DNA from: Curtobacterium sp. ZW137
GTDB lineage: Bacteria; Actinomycetota; Actinomycetes; Actinomycetales; Microbacteriaceae
Length of the DNA: 64,000 nt
Reading direction: 5' to 3'
Assembly (NCBI RefSeq): GCF_003762905.1
Contig: NZ_RJKS01000001.1
Span: 1,045,813-1,109,812, forward strand
The notes under the pieces were generated by a model. It was not told the origin of the DNA. It saw only the letters and a list, made by a program, of their open reading frames with translations, and did no database searches. The stretch's first letter is position 1, and each line of letters begins with the position of its first letter. The translations under genes were made by a program, and so were the position numbers. Of the stretch, positions 12,375-21,200 are shown one piece after another.

Positions 12375-13931
12375 TCAGCGACCGAGGAACTTCTGCAGAC
12401 TCGCCAGCTCTTCCTCGGTCGGCGCCTTGCCGCCCTTGGCGCCGCCACCGAGACCCAGACCGGACCCCTGCGGTGCCTGCTGCGGCGCAGCCGCCGTGCC
12501 GGCCGCGATCGCCGCACGCTTCGCCGGGTTCCCGACCTTCGACTTCTTCTTGCCGCCGCCCTGCTGCTGCTTCTTGCCACCGTGCATGCCCGGGATCGGA
12601 CCCATGCCCGGCATCTGCGGCACACCACCCCGAGCGACGGTCTTCATCATCTTCGCCGCCTGCTCGAAGCGGTTCACGAGCTGGTTGACCTCGGTGACGG
12701 TCGACCCGGCACCCTTCGCGATGCGGAGACGACGCGAGCCGTTGAGGAGCTTCGGGAGCTCGCGCTCCTTCGGGGTCATCGACTGGATGATCGCCTCGGT
12801 GCGGACGATCTCGCGCTCGTCGAAGTTGTCGAGCGCCTCGCGCATGCCCTTGGCACCGGGGAGCATGCCGAGCATGCCCTTGATCGAGCCGGCCTTGCGC
12901 AGCTGCTGCATCTGCTGCAGGAAGTCGTTCAGCGTGAAGTTGTCGGTCGCGATCTTGTCCGCGACCTTGCGCGCCTCTTCCTCGTCGAAGGCGCCCTGCG
13001 CCTGCTCGATGAGGGACAGGATGTCGCCGAGGTCGAGGATGCGGCTCGCCATGCGGTCCGGGTGGAACGGCTCGAAGTCGTCGAGGCCCTCACCGGTGGA
13101 GGCGAACATGATCGGGCGGCCCGTGACACTGGCGACCGACAGGGCTGCACCACCGCGGGCGTCACCGTCGAGCTTCGACAGGACGACACCGGTGAAGTCG
13201 ACGCCTTCCTGGAACGCGCGGGCGGTGGTGACGGCGTCCTGACCGATCATCGCGTCGATGACGAAGAGGACCTCGTCCGGGTCGACGGCCTTGCGGATGT
13301 TCGCCGCCTGCTTCATGAGCTCGGCGTCGACGCCGAGACGACCGGCGGTGTCCACGATGACGGTGTCGTACTGCTGGTCGACCGCGGCCTTGATGGCGTT
13401 CTTCGCGACCTTGACCGGGTCGCCGACGCCGTTGCCGGGCTCCGGGGCGAAGACGTGCACGCCGGCCTGCTCGCCGACGACCTGGAGCTGCTGCACGGCG
13501 TTCGGACGCTGGAGGTCCGCCGCGACGAGCATCGGGGTGTGGCCGTCCTTCTTGAGCCACTTGCCGAGCTTGCCCGCGAGGGTCGTCTTGCCGGCGCCCT
13601 GGAGGCCCGCGAGCATGATGACCGTCGGCGGCTTCTTCGCGAACTCGAGACGACGCTGCTGGCCGCCGAGGATGCCGACGAGTTCCTCGTTGACGATCTG
13701 GACGACCTGCTGCGCCGGGTTCAGCGCGCGGTTGACCTCGTCGGAGAGGGCACGCTCACGCACCGCGGCGGTGAAGGCCTTGACGACCTCGAGCGCGACG
13801 TCGGCGTCGAGCAGGGCCCGACGGATCTCGCGGACGGTGCCGTCCACGTCCGCCGGGGAGAGTCGTCCCTTCGTCCGCAGGTTGCGGAAGGTCTCGGTCA
13901 GCCGATCAGAGAGGGATCCGAATTGCGCCAT
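12375..13931 (-). CDS. ffh: signal recognition particle protein Ffh (SRP54)
   Basis: GTPase that binds 4.5S RNA and signal sequences and delivers ribosomes to FtsY. The 518 residues comprise the N domain (1-90), the G domain with GLQGAGKTTLAGKLG near 108, DTAGRL near 190 and SKLDGDARGG near 250, and the methionine-rich M domain from about 330 (LPGAKGMREAL, GSRRLRIAKGAGS, MPGMGPIPGMHGG). A C-terminal tail of about 55 residues rich in Gln, Gly and Lys follows. ATG 13931 starts MAQFGSLSDRLTETFRNLR. In related genomes ffh is usually directly followed by rpsP; here the ybdK-like gene and the CHC-type operon lie between them. It is transcribed alone and ends at the 12320-12359 palindrome. Confidence 0.97.
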   Translation of the reverse strand: MAQFGSLSDRLTETFRNLRTKGRLSPADVDGTVREIRRALLDADVALEVVKAFTAAVRERALSDEVNRALNPAQQVVQIVNEELVGILGGQQRRLEFAKKPPTVIMLAGLQGAGKTTLAGKLGKWLKKDGHTPMLVAADLQRPNAVQQLQVVGEQAGVHVFAPEPGNGVGDPVKVAKNAIKAAVDQQYDTVIVDTAGRLGVDAELMKQAANIRKAVDPDEVLFVIDAMIGQDAVTTARAFQEGVDFTGVVLSKLDGDARGGAALSVASVTGRPIMFASTGEGLDDFEPFHPDRMASRILDLGDILSLIEQAQGAFDEEEARKVADKIATDNFTLNDFLQQMQQLRKAGSIKGMLGMLPGAKGMREALDNFDEREIVRTEAIIQSMTPKERELPKLLNGSRRLRIAKGAGSTVTEVNQLVNRFEQAAKMMKTVARGGVPQMPGMGPIPGMHGGKKQQQGGGKKKSKVGNPAKRAAIAAGTAAAPQQAPQGSGLGLGGGAKGGKAPTEEELASLQKFLGR

Positions 13932-13988
13932 GATCCGACGATTCTACAGGCCCCGGCTCCGGACGAGATCGACAGGCGACCTGAGTTG

Positions 13989-14018
13989 TTGGACGGAGTC
14001 CAAGAACTGCCGTACGCT
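13989..14018 (+). promoter_or_regulatory. predicted leaderless promoter of lipB
   Basis: TTGGAC at 13989-13994 and TACGCT at 14013-14018 are separated by 18 bp. The lipB ATG begins 6 nt after the -10 box and no ribosome binding site precedes it, so transcription probably starts at or next to the A of ATG. Confidence 0.6.
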
Positions 14019-14024
14019 CGCCGC

Positions 14025-14753
14025 ATGCCGGAACTCGAGGTCGTCCGCCCACCGGGCCTGCTCCCCTACGCCGACGGCCTCGCCCTGCAGCGAGCCCTCC
14101 ACGCCGACGTCGTCGCCGACCGCTCCCCCGGCGCACTCGTCCTCTGCGAGCACCCGCCCGTGTACACCGCCGGTCGACGCACGGAGCCCTCCGACCTCCC
14201 GACGAACGGCGCACCGGTCGTCGAGGTCGACCGCGGCGGCCGCATCACCTGGCACGGCCCCGGCCAGCTCGTCGCCTACCCGATCGTCCGTCTCGCGGAA
14301 CCGCTCGACGTCGTCGCGTGGGTCCGTGACCTGGAGCAGGTGATCCTCGACGCGGCAGCCGCGGTCGGCGTGCGTGCCGAGCGCGTCGACGGCCGGAGCG
14401 GCGCGTGGGTCCGGTCGGACGGCGGCGGCACCGCCAAGGTCGGTGCGATCGGCCTGCACGTCGCCGAGGGCGTGACGAGCCACGGCATCGCGATCAACTG
14501 CGACAACGCGCTCGACGCCTACGGGGCGATCGTCCCGTGCGGCATCGCCGACGCCGGCGTCACCACCCTGACCAGGGCCGCCGGGAGGCCCGTGACCGTC
14601 GACGAGATCGCCGCGGTGGTCGCGTCCCGCGTCCAGGGCGCGGTGCACGGCATGCAGACCGGCACCCGGATCGCGCACCCGCAGAGCTCGCCCGCGAGCA
14701 CGCCGGCGAGGACGCCCACGAGCACGAGTACGAAGGAACGGATCCCCGCATGA
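14025..14753 (+). CDS. lipB: lipoyl(octanoyl) transferase
   Basis: Transfers octanoate from acyl carrier protein to the lipoyl domains of 2-oxoacid dehydrogenases and the glycine cleavage H protein. The 242-residue product carries [17 protein letters not shown], the conserved Lys in [12 protein letters not shown], and the catalytic Cys in VPCGIAD. The last 35 residues ([20 protein letters not shown]) are a low-complexity Ser/Thr/Pro tail beyond the fold. The ATG at 14025 has no ribosome binding site but follows a good promoter at 6 nt, so the mRNA is probably leaderless. The stop overlaps the lipA start (ATGA), giving a tight lipB-lipA operon. Confidence 0.95.
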   Translation: MPELEVVRPPGLLPYADGLALQRALHADVVADRSPGALVLCEHPPVYTAGRRTEPSDLPTNGAPVVEVDRGGRITWHGPGQLVAYPIVRLAEPLDVVAWVRDLEQVILDAAAAVGVRAERVDGRSGAWVRSDGGGTAKVGAIGLHVAEGVTSHGIAINCDNALDAYGAIVPCGIADAGVTTLTRAAGRPVTVDEIAAVVASRVQGAVHGMQTGTRIAHPQSSPASTPARTPTSTSTKERIPA

Positions 14754-15733
14754 CCCTCGCCCCCGAAGGCCGCCGCATGCTCCGTGTCGAGGCCCGGAAC
14801 GCCGAGACCCCGATCGAGACCAAGCCCGCGTGGATCAAGACCCGCGCGACCCAGGGCCCCGAGTTCCGCGACGTCTCGGCCCTGGTGAAGGACAAGCAGC
14901 TGCACACGGTGTGCCAGGAGGCCGGCTGCCCGAACATCTTCGAGTGCTGGGAGGACCGCGAGGCCACCTTCCTCATCGGCGGCTCGCAGTGCACGCGCCG
15001 CTGCGACTTCTGCCAGATCGACACCGGGAAGCCCGACCCCCTCGACCGCGACGAACCCCGCCGGGTCGCGGACTCCGTGGCCGACATGGGGCTCCGCTAC
15101 GCCACGGTCACCGGTGTGGCCCGCGACGACCTGGACGACGGCGGCGCCTGGCTCTACGCCGAGACCATCCGGGCGATCCACGAGCACTCCCCCGGCACCG
15201 GCGTGGAGATCCTGGTGCCGGACTTCAACGGCCGGCCAGACCAGCTCGGGCAGGTCTTCGCCGCCCGGCCCGAGGTCTTCGCCCACAACGTCGAGACGGT
15301 CCCGCGCATCTTCAAGCGCATCCGTCCGGCCTTCCGGTTCGAGCGCTCGCTCGACGTCATCACGCAGGGGCGCGACGCGGGCCTCGTGACGAAGTCGAAC
15401 CTCATCCTCGGGATGGGCGAGGAGCGCGCCGAGATCGAGGACGCCCTGCAGCAGCTCCACGACGCGGGCACCGACATCATCACGCTGACGCAGTACCTCC
15501 GCCCCTCGCCGCGGCACCTGCCGGTCGCGCGCTGGGTCAGGCCGGAGGAGTTCGTCGAGCTCCGCGAACTCGCCGAGGGCATGGGCTTCGCCGGGGTCCT
15601 CGCCGGGCCCCTGGTCCGGTCCTCGTACCGTGCCGGCCGGCTGTGGGCGCGGGCGACGGTCGCGCGCGGCGGCACGGTCCCGGCTCACCTCGCGCACCTG
15701 GTGGACGCCCCGGCGGGACGTCAGGCGGTCTGA
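14750..15733 (+). CDS. lipA: lipoyl synthase
   Basis: Radical SAM enzyme that inserts two sulfurs into protein-bound octanoate. The 327-residue product has both iron-sulfur clusters: the auxiliary cluster [12 protein letters not shown] and the radical SAM motif CTRRCDFC. The C-terminal motif RSSYRAG, with the serine ligand of the auxiliary cluster, is present. Start ATG 14750 overlaps the lipB stop by four bases, so the two steps of lipoate assembly are co-translated. The gene ends before a region with a short imperfect repeat (15737-15800) and a palindromic terminator (15823-15860). Confidence 0.97.
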   Translation: MTLAPEGRRMLRVEARNAETPIETKPAWIKTRATQGPEFRDVSALVKDKQLHTVCQEAGCPNIFECWEDREATFLIGGSQCTRRCDFCQIDTGKPDPLDRDEPRRVADSVADMGLRYATVTGVARDDLDDGGAWLYAETIRAIHEHSPGTGVEILVPDFNGRPDQLGQVFAARPEVFAHNVETVPRIFKRIRPAFRFERSLDVITQGRDAGLVTKSNLILGMGEERAEIEDALQQLHDAGTDIITLTQYLRPSPRHLPVARWVRPEEFVELRELAEGMGFAGVLAGPLVRSSYRAGRLWARATVARGGTVPAHLAHLVDAPAGRQAV

Positions 15734-15822
15734 CCGCGACGGAAGCGACAACGCGCGGCCGTCTGCGCGGCGCGAACCGGCGTGCGGTGTCGCTTTCGGC
15801 GGGTGCGCGCGACCCACGACGA

Positions 15823-15860
15823 ACGGGAGGCACGGTGCCAGCTGGCACCGTGCCTCCCGT
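15823..15860. terminator. perfect 38-bp palindrome, GGGAGGC family
   Basis: Arms 15823-15841 and 15842-15860 are exact complements. It lies between the convergent lipA and a small membrane-protein gene and probably terminates both. Apart from the central four-letter changes it matches the palindrome at 12320-12359. Confidence 0.75.
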
Positions 15861-15874
15861 CGGTCGTTCCGCGC

Positions 15875-16033
15875 CTATGCGCGGCCGCGGATGCTCCGCA
15901 GCAACCAGCCGATGACGGCCAGGATGATGAGGACGATCCCGACCCACAGCAGGAACTTCAGTGCACCGACGAAGATGCCGCTGAAGAGCAGGACGAGGCC
16001 GACGATGATCGCGATGATCAGCAGTGCTGGCAT
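15875..16033 (-). CDS. small two-helix membrane protein
   Basis: A 52-residue frame from ATG 16033, with AAGGAG 8 nt upstream, encodes MPALLIIAIIVGLVLLFSGI, then FVGALKFLLWVG and IVLIILAVIGWLLRSIRGRA. It is almost entirely hydrophobic, with two predicted membrane helices and a basic C-terminus. It resembles the short hypothetical membrane proteins common in Microbacteriaceae. No function can be assigned. The strong ribosome binding site, clean stop and position just before a terminator palindrome support a real gene. It lies 59 nt downstream of ftsY on the same strand, so it could be co-transcribed with it. Confidence 0.75.
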   Translation of the reverse strand: MPALLIIAIIVGLVLLFSGIFVGALKFLLWVGIVLIILAVIGWLLRSIRGRA

Positions 16034-16092
16034 GTGGGGACTCCTTCCGACGTACCTGGACGATCCCTGTACTGCGAAGACGGTACCCGAGA

Positions 16093-16962
16093 TCAGCCCA
16101 CGAGGTTCTGCACGAAGACGTGCGGGGTGAAGCCGGTGAGGTCGTTGATGCCCTCGCCCTGGCCGATCAGCTTGATCGGGATGCCGGTCTTCTCCTGGAC
16201 GCTGAGCACGAACCCGGCCTTCGCGGAGCCGTCGAGCTTGGTGATGACGAGACCCGTGACGCCGGCCCCCTCGATGAACGCCTGTGCCTGCGCGAGGCCG
16301 TTCTGCCCGGTCGTCGCGTCGAGCACGAGCAGCACCTCAGCGATCTCGGTCTGCTTCTCGACGACGCGCTTGATCTTGCCGAGCTCGTCCATCAGGCCGG
16401 CCTTGGTGTGCAGGCGCCCGGCGGTGTCGATGACGACGATCTCGGTGCCGTCCGCGATGGCCTTCTCGACCGTCTGGTACGCCACCGACGCCGGGTCCTG
16501 CCCGGGCTGCGAGGGACGGACCACGTCGACGCCCGCCCGCTCGGCCCAGGTGGCGACCTGCTCGACGGCGGCGGCGCGGAAGGTGTCCGCCGCGCCGACC
16601 AGCACGGTGCGGTCGTACGTCTTGAGGAACTTGGCGAACTTGCCGATGGTGGTGGTCTTGCCGACGCCGTTCACCCCGACGACGAGCACGACGGCGGGCC
16701 GGGCGCTGAGCTTCAGGGTGGTGTCGAGCTTCGAGAGCCGTTCCTCGAGCACCTCGCGCAGCATCCGCTGCAGGTCGGCGGGGTCGGTCGTGCCGTACCG
16801 GTCGACGCGTGCGTGGAGGTCCTCGATGATCTCCTCGGAGATGTCCGGGCCGAAGTCCGCACCGATCAGCGCAGTCTCGAGGTCGTCCCAGGTGGTCTCG
16901 TCGATGGTCTTCCGCTGGAAGAGACCGCGCAGCCGGGAGGACAGTGACCAGGAACTCGCCAT
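16093..16962 (-). CDS. ftsY: signal recognition particle receptor FtsY
   Basis: SRP receptor GTPase that docks ribosome-SRP complexes at the membrane. The 289-residue protein is a bare NG domain: N domain from MASSWSLSSRLRGLF, G1 GVNGVGKTTT near residue 95, DTAGRLHTKAG near 178, and TKLDGSAKAG near 243. It lacks the long acidic A domain of E. coli FtsY, so membrane contact must rest on the short amphipathic N-terminus. ATG 16962 follows GGGAG. In many relatives ftsY directly follows smc; here the terC gene with its riboswitch is inserted between them on the opposite strand. Confidence 0.96.
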   Translation of the reverse strand: MASSWSLSSRLRGLFQRKTIDETTWDDLETALIGADFGPDISEEIIEDLHARVDRYGTTDPADLQRMLREVLEERLSKLDTTLKLSARPAVVLVVGVNGVGKTTTIGKFAKFLKTYDRTVLVGAADTFRAAAVEQVATWAERAGVDVVRPSQPGQDPASVAYQTVEKAIADGTEIVVIDTAGRLHTKAGLMDELGKIKRVVEKQTEIAEVLLVLDATTGQNGLAQAQAFIEGAGVTGLVITKLDGSAKAGFVLSVQEKTGIPIKLIGQGEGINDLTGFTPHVFVQNLVG

Positions 16963-17002
16963 GCTCCCAGCTTAGGGCGCGGCGCCCCCGGCCGGTCCCC
17001 GG

Positions 17003-17008
17003 TATGCT
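17003..17008 (+). promoter_or_regulatory. probable -10 box of terC
   Basis: TATGCT lies about 10 nt before the first stem of the riboswitch, so the transcript would begin just upstream of the aptamer. No convincing -35 box is visible. Confidence 0.4.
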
Positions 17009-17017
17009 CGGTGACAC

Positions 17018-17179
17018 GAAGGGGAGTATTCCCTCTCGGTGACCCCGTCAGTACGGCCCGGAACGACCCGGGCCCGGGGCGCCGGTCGTGAGCGGCCCGG
17101 ATCTCGGACCGATCGCGACGGAAGAGACCTTCAGGCCTCGGCGTACCCATCACCTGGGTGTGCCTCCCGACCTGAAGGA
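17018..17179 (+). ncRNA. yybP-ykoY manganese riboswitch with ribosome-binding-site switch
   Basis: The 5' side carries GAAGGGGAGTA (17018-17028), the middle CCGTCA (17045-17050) and the 3' side GAAGAGACCTTC (17121-17132). These are the conserved elements of the yybP-ykoY Mn2+ aptamer. P1 would pair GAAGG 17018-17022 with CCTTC 17128-17132. The same 3' strand, CCTTCAGG (17128-17135), is also a perfect complement of CCTGAAGG (17171-17178), which contains the terC ribosome binding site GAAGGA. The two pairings exclude each other. Metal binding should therefore free the ribosome binding site and turn terC translation on. Confidence 0.8.
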
Positions 17180-17185
17180 ACTCCG

Positions 17186-18211
17186 TTGGACGTCCCCACC
17201 TCAGTCTGGCTCATCACCATCGCCGGCATCCTCGCGTTGCTGGTGTTCGACTTCTTCTCGCACGTGCGCACCCCGCACGTGCCGCACATCCGCGAATCGG
17301 CGATCTGGTCCGCGGTCTACATCGCCCTCGCGATCGTCTTCGGCATCGGCGTCTGGGTGTTCGGCGGACACCAGGCCGGCGGTGAGTACTTCGCCGGGTG
17401 GTTGACCGAGAAGGCACTGTCCGTCGACAACCTGTTCGTCTTCCTCATCATCATGAGCTCCTTCGCGGTGCCGAAGGAGTTCCAGCAGAAGGTGCTGCTC
17501 GTCGGCGTCGCGATCGCCCTCGCCGCCCGCGGTGTGTTCATCGCCCTCGGCGTGACGATCATCGACAACTTCTCGTGGGTGTTCTACCTGTTCGGCGCGC
17601 TGCTGTTCTGGCTCGCGTGGTCCCAGGCCCGGAGCGGCAACGACCACAGCGCCGACGAGGGCGACTCGCGGCTCATCCGGATCCTCAAGCGCGTCATCCC
17701 GACCTCGGACCACTACGACGGCGACCGACTCACCACGCGCGTCGACGGCAAGCGGCTCTTCACCCCGATGCTGCTCGTGATGGTCGCGATCGGCCTGACG
17801 GACGTGCTCTTCGCGCTCGACTCGATCCCGGCGATCTTCGGCCTGACGCAGGACGCCTTCATCGTGTTCACCGCGAACGCGTTCTCGCTCCTCGGCCTCC
17901 GGCAGCTCTACTTCCTGATCGCCGGGCTGCTCGAGCGACTCATCTACCTGGGCCAGGGCCTCGCGGTCATCCTCGGCTTCATCGGCGTGAAGCTCGTGTT
18001 CCACGCCATGCACGTCAACGAGCTGCCCTTCATCAACGGCGGCGAGCACATCGAGTGGGCGCCGGAGATCCCGATCTGGTTCTCGCTCGGGTTCATCATG
18101 CTGACGATCGCCGTCGCGACGGTCGCCTCGCTCGTGGTGTCGAGCAAGCGGCAGGCGCGGGGGCTGACCCCGACGGGCTCGCAGCCCACGGTGTCCTCCG
18201 ACGCCTCGTAG
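17186..18211 (+). CDS. TerC/Alx-family membrane protein, probable Mn2+ exporter
   Basis: 341-residue integral membrane protein with about nine helices. TerC hallmarks are EKALSVDNLFVFLIIMSSF (about residues 73-91) and GLTDVLFALDSIPAIF in the second half; the acidic residues in these helices are the proposed metal site. A charged cytosolic loop (SGNDHSADEGDSR) separates the halves. Translation is read from TTG 17186, because GAAGGA lies 6 nt upstream and MDVPTSVWLITIAG begins at the first helix; the longer upstream frame runs through the riboswitch and is not coding. The Mn2+ riboswitch upstream supports a manganese role, as for E. coli Alx, rather than tellurite resistance. It is a single gene between ftsY and smc. 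Confidence 0.9.
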   Translation: MDVPTSVWLITIAGILALLVFDFFSHVRTPHVPHIRESAIWSAVYIALAIVFGIGVWVFGGHQAGGEYFAGWLTEKALSVDNLFVFLIIMSSFAVPKEFQQKVLLVGVAIALAARGVFIALGVTIIDNFSWVFYLFGALLFWLAWSQARSGNDHSADEGDSRLIRILKRVIPTSDHYDGDRLTTRVDGKRLFTPMLLVMVAIGLTDVLFALDSIPAIFGLTQDAFIVFTANAFSLLGLRQLYFLIAGLLERLIYLGQGLAVILGFIGVKLVFHAMHVNELPFINGGEHIEWAPEIPIWFSLGFIMLTIAVATVASLVVSSKRQARGLTPTGSQPTVSSDAS

Positions 18212-18265
18212 CGCCCCCGGGCCGGCGGGCGGCGCGCGCCGGACCGGCAGGCGGTGTGCCCCGGG

Positions 18266-21200
18266 TCAGGCGACGGCGGGCTCCGGCTCCGCCGTCGCCG
18301 GCACGCGGCGCTGCACGCGCTGCCCGACCACCGCGGAGACGCCGTCCTGCCGCATGGACACCCCGTACAGCGCGTCGGCGATCTCCATCGTCCGCTTCTG
18401 GTGCGTGATGACGATGAGCTGCGACGCTTCGCGGAGCCGCTCGAACACGGTCAGCAGCCGGCCGAGGTTCGCGTCGTCGAGCGCCGCCTCCACCTCGTCC
18501 ATGATGTAGAACGGCGACGGCCGCGCGGTGAAGATCGCCACGAGCAGCGCCACCGCCGCCAGGGACCGCTCCCCGCCGGACAGCAGGGTCAGGCGGTCGA
18601 TCTTCTTGCCGGCGGGCTTCACCTGCACGTCGATGCCCGTCGCGAGCAGGTCCGTCGGGTTCGTCAGCGTGATCGACCCGGAGCCACCCGGGAACAGGAT
18701 CGGGAAGATGACGTCGAACGCGTCCTTCGTGTCGTTGAACGCCGACTCGAAGATGGTCTGCATCTTCTGGTCGAGCTCCTCGATGATCGTCATCAGGTCC
18801 GTGCGGGTCTTCTGCAGGTCATCGAGCTGCTCGGTGAGGAACCCGTGCCGCTGCTCGAGCGCCTGGAACTCCTCGAGCGCGAGCGGGTTCACCTTGCCGA
18901 GCTGACCCAGGTCACGCTCGGCGGCCTTGAGGCGTCGTTCCTGCTCGGCGCGGACGTAGGGCACGGTCTCGACGTCGGCGAGGTCGACGTCGGCGGTCGC
19001 GTCGAACTCCGGCAGCGCGTCCGGCAGGTCATCGGGGAGCGCGGGGCCGCCCGGCAGCGTCGACTCGGCGTCGACGAGGTCCACCGCGTCACCGTCGTCG
19101 AGGTCCGCCAGGTCAGCGGCGTCGCCGTCGTCGTCCGCCGGGTCGGCGAGGCCGCCGTCCGCCGCCGCAGCAGCAGCAGCCGCCCGCTCCGCCTCCCGGT
19201 GCTTCCGGGCCAGGACCCGCGGGTCCACGAGCACGTCGACGGGCACCGGCACGTCCGGGCCGTACTCGGACACGAGCACGGCCTCGACGAGCCCGAGTTC
19301 GCTCTGCGCCCGGTCGAGCACCCCCGACACGTGCAGCTTCTTCTCGTAGATCTCCATCTCGAGCGAATGCACCCCGTCGGTGATGGACTGCAGCCGGTCC
19401 CGCAGCTCGCGCTCCTCGTTCCGGATGGTCTGCAGCTCGGTGTTCCGCTTCGCGCGCTCGGCCTCTTCGGTCGCGAGCTGCACCCGCGCCTCGGCGAGCG
19501 AGCGGTCCACCGCGGCGAGCACCTCGGGCAGGTCTGCGAGGACGCTCTCCGCCGTCGCGATCTGCCCACGTCGGATCACCGCGAGCCGTGCCGCCTCTTC
19601 CGCCGCGGCACGCTCGGCCTCGAGCTGCCGGGCGAGCTGGGCGGCGCGCCCCCGCTCGGACCGCACGCGTTCCCGGACGGTCTCGATCTGGATGCGCTGT
19701 TCGATCTCGGCGGCCCGAGCGGCCTCGAGTGCGTCCAGCAGCGCCGGTCGCTCGGAGGCATCCACGGTCGGTCGGGGCTCGCCGGCGTGTGCGTCCCGTG
19801 TCCGCTCCGCCTCGGCCAGCACGGCCTCTGCGGCCTCCACGGCACCGTCGGTCTCGCCGAGCGCGGCGCGCAGCCGCTCCACCTCGGCGCTCGCGTTCTC
19901 CGCCTTCGCCCGCACCGAGGCGCTGGTCCGGTCGTACTCCGCAACCGCTGCGGCATGCGCACGGCTCGCCCGGTCGGCGTCGTCCGCGGCGCGTCTCGCC
20001 TCGTCCACGGCGCTCCGCGCGGCCTGGAGGCCCGTAGCCGCGTCCTCGGCGTCGGTCGCGATCGCGTCGCGTCGCTCCACGGCGGCGTCCCGCTCCGCCA
20101 CGAGTTCGATGCGTGACGTGGTCCGCTCACCGCCACCGGTCACCCGGACCGCGCGGACGAGGTCACCGGAGCGTGTCACGACCGTGGCGTGCGGGGCGGC
20201 GGCGAGCACGGCCTCCAGGTCGACGTCGTCGGACACCGCGACCAACGTGTCGGCGAGGATCGCGGCGAGTGCCGGCGGGCCGGTGACCAGGTCGAGTGCG
20301 CGGCGGACGCCGGCGGGGACCGGGACGGCCGCGGTGTCTGCCGTTCCGGGCGCTCCGCCGTCGGCGACGACGACGTCGATGCGGCCGATGTCCTCGTGGC
20401 GGGCGTGCGCGACGGCGTCGAGCGCGACGGTGCGGTCCTCGGCGAGGACCGCGTCGGCGAGCCCGTCGAGGGCCGCCGCGATCGCCCCCTCGAACCCGGG
20501 CGTGACGGTGAGGCGGTCGGCCAGCCGGCCGACGATGCCGGCGCGGCCGGCGTCGATGAGTGCCTGCGAGCCGTCGCGGACGTCGATCGACATGCCGAGC
20601 GCGGCGACGCGGGCGTCGAGGGCGTCCCGCTCGCGTTCGAGGGCGTGCAGCCGGTCACGGAGGTCGTCGCGGGCGGTCTGCGCGCGTTCGAGCCGCTCGC
20701 GGGCGGTCTCGAGCGCGGCCTGCAGCGCCTCCGGGTCGGTGTCGGCGGACGGGTCGGTGCCGACCTCGGCGAGGGCCGCCTCTGCGGTGCGGGCGCGCTC
20801 GGTGGCCTCGGCCAGCGCACGCTCGCGGCGTTCACGGTCGGCGACGGCCGAGCCCCGCTTCGACCGCGCGACGTCCACGGTGCTGGCGAGGCGCTGGGCG
20901 TCGAGGTCGTGCTGGGAGACGAGCGCAGCCTGCGCGGCGATCCGCTCGTCGAGGGCGTCGAGCGTGGCGCGGGCGTTCCGGACCGCCTCGGCCGCCGCGA
21001 CCTGTCCGCTCGCCATCTCGGTCGCCCGCGCGCCGAGCCGGTCGGCCTCGGCACGGACACCGGCCACCCGCTCCGGCGTGATCGTGGGGCCCTGTTGTGG
21101 GGCGTCGGCCTGCTGGGCGAGGAACATCAAGCGCTGGTTCGCGAGGCTCGACAGCCCCCGGAGCCGCTCCTGGACGCTCTCCAGCCGGTGCACCACGGTG

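Noticed and set aside
12333..14753. 806-codon plus-strand frame ending in lipB
   Set aside because: Only the part from ATG 14025 matches LipB. The rest is antisense to ffh.
17186..18211. Tellurite resistance protein TerC
   Set aside because: No other ter genes are present and the upstream manganese riboswitch points to metal homeostasis.
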